From Wolfiporia cocos (taxonomy: Eukaryota > Basidiomycota > Agaricomycetes > Polyporales > Phaeolaceae), in contig JACCLO010000011.1 in the NCBI GenBank assembly GCA_029448655.1, positions 1,302,001 through 1,366,000 on the forward strand: 64,000 bases of DNA, given 5' to 3'. Below are positions 1 to 7,200 of this stretch, one piece after another (within the stretch, counting starts at the first letter, position 1; every line of letters starts with the position of its first letter). Position numbers and translations under genes: made by a program. Below the pieces are notes generated by a model. It saw only the letters and a program-made list of their open reading frames with translations, was not told the origin of the DNA and did not search any database.

Positions 1-308
1 GCAACATTTCAGCTTAGTTATCGTAGCGTACTAACCTTATGGACTTAGTGGTAGCAGTACCAAGGACACTATGACCCTGATTACAGAATTGTAGTATAAA
101 AGTCCTGCTGTAAATACTGGTCGAGTTCCCCAGCTTGACCTTGTTGAATTACAAGGATCTTATACTCGTTCTCAAAGGTTTAAGCAATTAAGCCTACAGC
201 TAGTATATCGATGCTCGACTCTGCTCAGTCCGACGAGCAGTGCGCTGCTCGATACGCTGAGTGACTTGACTTAGTTATTTCAGCTGAATGGATATTCGAT
301 CCGTAACA
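1..308 (+). repeat. 3' part of an LTR related to element 1
   Basis: The stretch aligns by eye with the second half of the 542-bp LTRs of element 1, including the GCAACA block, the block with AAGGACACTATGACC, the tail CGATCCGTAACA and the end at 308. It is clearly more diverged than the two LTRs of element 1, so it is an older copy. The left end lies outside the window. The bases after 308 do not resemble the element 1 primer-binding site, so this is probably a solo LTR or the right LTR of an element to the left. Confidence 0.8.
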
Positions 309-309
309 G

Positions 310-1141
310 TTGCCATAGCCATCCAGCGCTCCCCTAGCCATACCAGCACTCACGCTCCGATGCCCTTACTGGCCACCACGTAGCACGTAGATTACCTCAG
401 CGCTGATGCCTTACAGGCCACGCCACAACATGTACAAACAGTAGTAGAGCTATATAATAGCCAGACAGTCTTGAGCGAACCTCAGACTTGTCTTGGCCAT
501 TTCAGCCTTAGATGCCCGGACCAGGAAGGCGCCTTTGAGCGAGCCCCCTTCCCCCGGTGTGTGTCTGAGGTTGTGCATGTGTCACTTTTGGAGCCACTCA
601 TGTACCATGACCTTGCTTCCTTCTCTGGAGAATTCTGGTGGAGGGGTTGCCTTTTGTCTCATGATGATTGTTTGCCCGGTGGAGGCTGCCATGGTTGTGG
701 TAGGTTGTTGCTCGAGTTTTTGGACTCAGGCGAGGAGCTGGTTGAAGTCTGTTTGTGAGGGTCCTGTGGAAAGAGGTGCCATGCCTGTTGTCATTGTGGG
801 CCTTGCAGCCGCTTGCTCCAGTGCAGAGATTCACAATGTGAGTCCACACGTGTAGGTTCGCATTTCATCCATCCTGTTGAATACAGCCTTGAACCAGGAG
901 TCGAGTTGCCTTTTCAGGCAAAGCATCGACTTGTCCGTCATGTCAGCGGATGAGTTCAAGACCAGGGATATGCCATTGTAAATGGCCTGGATCATGTCCT
1001 GGAGATTGGCGTGCGCCTGCTCTAGGACATTTTCCAACAGCCTCAGCTGCAGGGTGGATTGGTTTGGATATTCAATTTCCCAAATGTGAATGTTGGGGAG
1101 CAAGACATAGCTTCAGAATTCTGATGGAAGCGTTGGGTTGG
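310..1141 (-). pseudogene. Decayed minus-strand coding remnant
   Basis: No family was recognised. On the minus strand, about 90 codons (1103-831) stay open and read as a helix-rich peptide with many Leu and Gln residues. They are followed by a second short open stretch in another frame (849-598). The sequence resumes beyond the MITE at 1865-2013 and beyond element 1 at 9986-10152, where an open minus-strand frame continues up to a TGA. The pieces therefore look like one older coding region broken by two insertions and by stops. It could equally be a relic of a gag-like ORF. The part from 310 to about 560 shows nothing I can name. Confidence 0.3.
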
Positions 1142-1267
1142 GAGGGACTTCAGTCAATTATCTTAATCTGCCAACTGCCCTTCGCTTAAGAAATCGCAGT
1201 TGCGAGCTAGGTTTGCACGCAGATTAATCTGCTAACTGCGGCAGATTAATCTACTGTGACAATAAAA

Positions 1268-1356
1268 TGGAACACCCCGGATTCGAACCAAGGACCTTAG
1301 CGCAGATGAGAATAACAGCATCGCAGCGTAATTAGCCAACTGAGCTACAGTGCGAC
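1268..1356 (-). tRNA. tRNA-like module in left MITE arm
   Basis: On the minus strand an A-box-like TAGCTCAGTTGG (1347-1336) is followed by the B box GGTTCGAATCC (1289-1279) and ends TGTTCCA. The T-arm can pair, but only about five of seven acceptor positions pair and the D and anticodon arms are irregular, so no isotype is assigned. It is probably a tRNA-derived Pol III promoter remnant rather than a working tRNA. Confidence 0.4.
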
Positions 1357-1642
1357 TAGTGTCTGCCCCATTTTAAGCAATATATAGAGTATTTTGTAAA
1401 CTTTATTTTCGCAGTTTAACATCTTCCATAACACAAATACAAATGAATCTGCCTCTAAAGACCTGTGATTCCAGTGTATTCAGCTTTCCCATGGTGGGTT
1501 GCTCCAGGTCAAGCATGGTAAATCAAGCTACCACTATCATTGATTTCTGTATGCTTGTTGGAGCAGTTAGTTGCCTTGATGATTTGCGAAAATTGTGTGT
1601 AAAATTTGCGTTATATATATTTTAATTGGTCAATGGTACCTG

Positions 1643-1731
1643 TTGCTGCAATGGCTCAGTTGGCTAATTACGCTGCGATGCTGTTATTCTCATCTGCGCT
1701 AAGGTCCTTGGTTCGAATCCGGGATGTGCCA
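1643..1731 (+). tRNA. tRNA-like module in right MITE arm
   Basis: This is the mirror copy of the module at 1268-1356. It has the A-box-like TGGCTCAGTTGG at 1652-1663, the B box GGTTCGAATCC at 1710-1720, and an end reading GATGTGCCA. The acceptor stem pairs poorly. The same module recurs in the second MITE copy. Confidence 0.4.
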
Positions 1732-2013
1732 TTTTATTGTCACAGTAGATTAATCTGCCGCAGTTAGCAGATTAATCTGCGTGCAAACCTAGCTCGCAAC
1801 TGCGATTTCTTAAGCGAAGGGCAGTTGGCAGATTAAGATAATTGACTGAAACTCTACGGGTTGGGAGGCATGACTTCTTCTGTGGTGATGGGGAATTGTT
1901 CCTCCGCCACTACATCAGTTTCTGTGAATAGGGGAGGTAGGCTCCTCCTGCTTTGCTGTGATAGTGGGGGTGCGGGTGCTCAGGTTTGTTGGCTGAGCGG
2001 TGGAGGTGCAGAC

Positions 2014-2555
2014 TGTTACGGTTCTACCAGGTACACTCGAATATTCCGTTTGACGCCTCACCGTGTATGAGGACTTAGCGTTCAACCGCTGTATCCAGCG
2101 CTCTATTTCTAGGGGGCCTCCGCTCAACCGTAGGCCCTGTTTCATGTATAACAACCCTATGCCCACTCTCTGTGTCCGCATCGCGTTCTAGCTGATATTC
2201 TGTGTCCAACCACAGTAGTTCTACGTTTCATCCCTTGTTGCGCGCAACCGCAACACTTCTCCTTTATTACTTATATCGTTAGCTCGACGGACTTAATAGT
2301 AGTAGTACCAAAGACACTATGACCCCGATTAACGGATCGCAGTATATAACCTGATGTAAATATCGGTCGAGTTCCTCAGCTCGACCTTGTTGAATTCAAG
2401 GATCTTATACTCGTTCTCAAAGGCTTGAGCAATTAAGCCTGCAGCTTGTATATCGACGCTCTGACTCTGAGGAGTCCGACGAGTAGTGCGCTACTCGATA
2501 CGCTGAGTAACTCGACTTAGTTATTCTGCGTTGAACGGATATTCGATCCGTAACA
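2014..2555 (+). repeat. 5' LTR of element 1
   Basis: It starts TGTTACGG and ends CCGTAACA, so its tips are inverted repeats. It holds a TATATAA box at 2343-2349 and the self-priming site at 2378-2388. Confidence 0.95.
2343..2388 (+). promoter_or_regulatory. LTR promoter and predicted transcript 5' end
   Basis: TATATAA lies at 2343-2349. AGCTCGACCTT at 2378-2388 is an exact complement of the primer site at 2557-2567. The 35-bp spacing is what a TATA-driven start at or near 2378 would give, so the RNA 5' end could fold back and prime reverse transcription, as in yeast Tf1. Confidence 0.65.
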
Positions 2556-2556
2556 G

Positions 2557-2567
2557 AAGGTCGAGCT
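2557..2567 (+). other. Self-priming primer-binding site, element 1
   Basis: AAGGTCGAGCT starts one base after the 5' LTR. It is perfectly complementary over 11 nt to the LTR segment at 2378-2388, and the pairing stops on both sides. It lacks the TGG start typical of a tRNA 3'-end primer site. Confidence 0.75.
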
Positions 2568-2599
2568 CTAACAAAGCTCACTCACCGAAGTGCAAGCCT

Positions 2600-4255
2600 A
2601 TGCAACGATTCGACCCAGACCTCCCGACCAGGTTAATTGAAATACTCCCCGAAGCATACCGACGAATCTCTTACGAAGAGAAATACGAGTGGAGAGATCC
2701 CCCAGCAGGGTTCTTCACGAAAGGAGGATACCTCACCATCCCGTCCCCAGACAGGCTTTCGCCCACTTGGGTACAGGTTCCCCCATCTTCAAACGATCCC
2801 TGGGATCAGACACGCGCCGCGTTCGAGCGGTTTGGAACGGTCATTGATATTATGACACCGACACTTACCATCCACCGAGCTGATGGACAACAACAGGGAG
2901 GACAGAGGACGAACACCCCCTCCGCCGGAGGAACCATGGGTGTGGCAGGTACAGCCATGGGCGGCAGTACTATTCCAGGAAGCACAGGCGCAAGCCAGGG
3001 CACAGGGGGAATGGCCCTTAACCCTCCGCCGGCTAATAATCCGCTCCCTAGCCATCCTGTCGGAGCAAACCCCTCCGGAACAGGAATTCCTGGAGGAGGA
3101 GGCCTTCCTGGAGGGGGAGGTCCCCCAGGCGGCGCAGGGGGCGGAGGTCCCCCGGGCGGCGGCGGCAATCCAGCAGGTGGCGCAGGAGGCAATCCAACAG
3201 GACCGCCAGGAGGTGGAGGCGGAGGCCCACCAGGAGGCGGAGGCCCACCAGGAGGAGGAGCCCCGCTAGGCTGGGGTGCTCAGGCCCCCCAGCCAGCCAG
3301 AGGAAATCGCATAAAGCTCGCCACCCCCGAGCCGTTCAAAGGGGAACGAAAGAAGCTGCAGAGCTTCAAGAATGACTGCAACACCTGGTTCACCATGTTC
3401 GCAGCAGACTATCAGTCCGATGACCAGAAGATCCTCTTCATCATGTCATACATCAAGGGAAGCGACCGGGTGAACCAATGGAAAGAAAACTACTACGCCA
3501 AATACACCGACCCGATCACCCGGGCGTTCGTGTTGCCCCCGCTGGCCCAGTTCAGCGCCGAATTCGATGCAGCCTTCGAACCGATCGAAGAAAAACAGAA
3601 AACCAACGACGATCTCTTTGATCTCAAACAAGACAAGAAGAGCATCGACGATTTCAATATCGAATTCGACAACCTTGTAGGAAAAACGGGGTTAGACCGC
3701 GTACACTGCGACCCTCTCTTCGTCGCAGCATACAAGAGAGCTATTCGACCCGCACTGGTAACCCACCTCATAAATATCGTTCCCCCCATCGTCACCCTTA
3801 CCGAATGGATGAAACAAGCATCCATCAACAAAAACAATTATAACACCTTCATCAAGGGACGAGGGAATGATAAGAAGAAGCCGCAATGGCGAGCCAAGAG
3901 TACCTCGACCACAGCAACCCCAACTAAAGATCCGAACGCGATGGATATCGATTGGATGTCCACAGAAGAACGTCGCAGGCTCCAAACCGAAGGACGCTGC
4001 TTCAACTGCAAGGAAAAGGGCCATCTCTCCAGCAACTGCCCCAAACGAAAGAAGAAACCCACCACCAGGGGAAAAGCCCGGAAAGCCGAGGAAGACACCT
4101 CCACAACTCATATCAAGGAAGTCGAAGAAAACACAGATGATGAAGACAGCGACGGAGCAACCGCCATAGAAGAAGCGGTCAATGCAATCAGGGTTCTCAA
4201 GGTTAAGAACCCCTCATACCTTGCCCAAATTCTCGACGAACAGGATTTCGAGTAG
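2600..4255 (+). CDS. gag: Gag protein of element 1
   Basis: The structural polyprotein would coat the element RNA. I chose the ATG at 2600 because the frame aligns from there with the element 2 gag start (both begin with a short Phe-Pro-rich stretch, then RLIE-LPE), and because the upstream part of the frame lies in the LTR and primer site. It gives 551 residues: a conserved N-terminal part, a long Gly/Pro-rich linker (about residues 150-240), a Retrotrans_gag-like helical domain (about 245-400) and one CCHC knuckle CFNCKEKGHLSSNC (about 467-480), then an acidic tail. It ends at TAG 4253-4255. Pol follows in the -1 frame with an overlap that is open from 4207. No break is seen in gag. Confidence 0.9.
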   Translation: MQRFDPDLPTRLIEILPEAYRRISYEEKYEWRDPPAGFFTKGGYLTIPSPDRLSPTWVQVPPSSNDPWDQTRAAFERFGTVIDIMTPTLTIHRADGQQQGGQRTNTPSAGGTMGVAGTAMGGSTIPGSTGASQGTGGMALNPPPANNPLPSHPVGANPSGTGIPGGGGLPGGGGPPGGAGGGGPPGGGGNPAGGAGGNPTGPPGGGGGGPPGGGGPPGGGAPLGWGAQAPQPARGNRIKLATPEPFKGERKKLQSFKNDCNTWFTMFAADYQSDDQKILFIMSYIKGSDRVNQWKENYYAKYTDPITRAFVLPPLAQFSAEFDAAFEPIEEKQKTNDDLFDLKQDKKSIDDFNIEFDNLVGKTGLDRVHCDPLFVAAYKRAIRPALVTHLINIVPPIVTLTEWMKQASINKNNYNTFIKGRGNDKKKPQWRAKSTSTTATPTKDPNAMDIDWMSTEERRRLQTEGRCFNCKEKGHLSSNCPKRKKKPTTRGKARKAEEDTSTTHIKEVEENTDDEDSDGATAIEEAVNAIRVLKVKNPSYLAQILDEQDFE

Positions 4256-7200
4256 GGAGGAAGTGCACGGTCTTGCCTCCCGAAAGCGTAGCCCATGTAA
4301 TTACATCGTATGAACACGACAGGTCGCTATTCATCCCTATAACCCTGGAGCTGCAGAAACCCGTGACAGTAAATGCCCTCATCGACTCAGGAGCTATGTC
4401 CTCCCTCATCCATCCAAAACTCGTCATTCGACACAGGATCCTGACCCGACCAATCAAGAACCCCATCACCATTCGTAACGTTGATGGAACCACCAATAAA
4501 GATGGACAGATAGATCGAGAAGTAGTCCTCGCTATCAGGTACGGAGGAAAGAAACGCAAGATCCACTTCCTCATCGGAAACATCGGAAAGGAAGACATGA
4601 TCCTCGGATATAATTGGTTAAAGAAGGAAGGACCCAAAATCGATTGGGCCAAGGGGAAGGTCGACGTCACCCCTAGTGGAACCCCAGAAAAAACCCGAAG
4701 CGCAGACATCACTCTTCGCCTCGATACAGTCGAAATGACCATTACGCCCGAAGGAAAACCACCAACCCGCGGAACCGATGGAGCCATCGGCTACGACCTC
4801 TATGCCTCTAAACCAGAAGAGATAGCCCCCGGAGGATGGAAGGCAATCCCCACCGGAGTCCATATGAAAATCCCGAAGGGATCCTATGGAAGGATCGCCT
4901 CCCGATCGGGCCTCACTCTCAAACACGGCCTGACAGTAGGAGGAGGCGTCATCGACCCCGACTACAGAGGAGAGGTCCAAGTCATACTATTCAACCAATC
5001 GACGACCACCCACCGCATCATTCATGGAATGAGGATCGCACAGATCATATTCGAGCAAGCCATAACCCCTGATATAATTCAGGTCGAAAAGCTCGACGAG
5101 ACTAACCGAGGGGAGAAAGGCTTTGGCTCCACCGACAAAGAAGAAACACCAAAGGACCCTAGTTCAGAAGACCCCTCGAAGGAGCTACCCTCCGAAGAAG
5201 AACACCAACTCCTACGAAGGTTTATCAAAATGGAAAGGAAGCTGACTGCCCTGCGAACCGAGACCAAACACAGGTTCAGGAAAAGGATCGCACAACTCTC
5301 CTGCATTCGAAAGGCTATGACCAAATCTCAAGAATTCGCGGGAACGACCGGAAAAAGCACTGACGAAACAATCCTCCCCAGGCACCTGGAGGACTTTGCA
5401 AAAGTCTTCAGCAAATCGGCAGCTGCCTCATTCCCACCTTCGAGACCCTGGGACCATGCCATCGAACTAAAACCCGATTTCGTACCACGAGACTGCAAGG
5501 TTTATGCGCTGTCCCCCAGGGAACAGAAAGCCATGGACGAATTCTTAGAAGAAAACCTCGCAAAAGGTTTTATCCGACCATCGAAGTCTCCGATGGCCTC
5601 CCCCGCTTTCTTTGTCCCAAAAAAGGATGGAGGCCTGAGACCCTGCCAAGACTACAGGTATCTGAACGAGGGAACGATCAAGAACACATATCCCTTACCC
5701 TTAATATCCGAACTTATCGAAAAGCTGAAGGGGGCGAAAATTTTCACCAAAATGGACCTACGAGCAGGGTACAATAATGTGCGCATCAAAGAAGGCGACC
5801 AATGGAAGGGCGCGTTCAAGACGAATGGAGGCCTCTACAAGCCCACTGTAATGTTCTTTGGAATGTGCAATTCACCCGCTACATTCCAATCCATGATGAA
5901 CGAGATCCTCAAGGAAGAAATAGCTGAGGGATGGGTGGTGGTGTACATGGACGACATCCTCATCTTTTCCCCAGATCGGAATATACACCAAGAGCGAGAA
6001 CGACGAATTCTGCGGAAACTCGCCGACAACAAGCTGTTTGTGAAACCAGAGAAATGCGCTTTCGGAGTTGACAAGGTGGAATTCCTAGGGCTGGTAATCG
6101 CCCCAGGACACGTCCAGATGGACCCAGCCAAGCTCCAAGGAATTCGGAAGTGGCCCGCCCCACGGAATGTTAAGGGGGTCCGCTCCTTCCTAGGCTTCGC
6201 AAACTTCTACCGAAAATTCATCGATCATTACTCCACACATGCCCGACCACTCATCGACCTCACAAAGACTGCAACCGGGAATGGTTTCAAGTGGACTGAT
6301 CGAGAAGAAAAGGCCTTCGAATTCTTGAAGGGCCAATTCGTAAAAGCCCCGGCCTTGTCACTCTCCGATAAAACGAAACCATTTATCCTGGAAACAGATG
6401 CATCCCAGTATGCCCTTGGGGCGGTACTCAAACAGAAAGATGACAAAGGGAATGAACGGCCAGTAGGCTACCTCTCTCAATCCCTAACTGCAGCCGAACG
6501 AAACTATGAAATCTACGATCGGGAACTTCTTGGAATAGTCCGCGCTCTCGAAGAATGGCGCCACCTTCTAGAAGGAGCACCCCACCAGATTCTGATCAGA
6601 AGCGATCACCAGAACCTTACATATTGGCGAAGCGCTCAGAGATTGAATCGGCGACAGGCAAGATGGCACCTCCTGCTGTCCCAGTTCGACATCCGCCTAC
6701 AGCACGTACCCGGAAAGAAATTAATAATGGCAGACACTCTCTCGCGTCTCCTGAACCTAAACGACTCGGAACATGACAACGAAAACATCCTCATGTTACC
6801 CGACGAACTGTTTGTCCACGCCATCGAGATACCGATCATCGATCGGATCAAGATTGCGAAGCCTTTCGACCCGATCGCGGAACAGGCTCTCCGCGCCCTG
6901 GAACAAGGAGAGACTACCCCTTCGAGGACAGCAATGGAAGACTGGCAGTCCAGCGAAGGAGTCCTCTTGTACAAAGGACGGATGTATGTTCCCAGAGACT
7001 CTGCCCTGAGAAGGGATGTGGTCTCTAGATATCACGATCCAATCGCAGCAGGTCACCCCGGAATCTGGGGGACGACGCTAAAAGTACAGGAACACTTCTG
7101 GTGGCCTGATCTCCGAAAAACGGTGGCAGAATACGTCAAAGGGTGTGCCATATGTCAGCAAATGAAACCCGACAGAAACCCGACGAAGCCGCCACTACAA

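Larger units (their letters stand above)
1142..1857. mobile_element. Foldback MITE copy 1 with 7-bp TSD
   Basis: The 716-bp element has inverted arms of about 215 bp (1142-1360 and 1640-1857). The left end begins GAGGGACTTCAGTCA; the right end, read inward on the minus strand, begins GTAGAGTTTCAGTCA. It is flanked by GGGTTGG at 1135-1141 and 1858-1864, a 7-bp target duplication. Each arm holds the palindrome GCAGATTAATCTGC and a tRNA-like module, and the two modules point away from each other. There is no coding capacity. The same two distinct termini occur on the 18.3-kb element at 25464-43774, so that element's transposase is the likely source of mobility. A second copy lies at 43796-44441. 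Confidence 0.88.

Noticed and set aside
1255..1370. A functional tRNA gene
   Set aside because: A and B boxes are present, but acceptor and D arms pair poorly and the module sits in a repeated MITE arm.
3000..3270. Frames on both strands rich in Pro, Ala and Gln across the gag linker
   Set aside because: They are shadows of the GGN/CCN-rich Gly/Pro linker of element 1 gag. The same happens in element 2 gag near 20800-21100.
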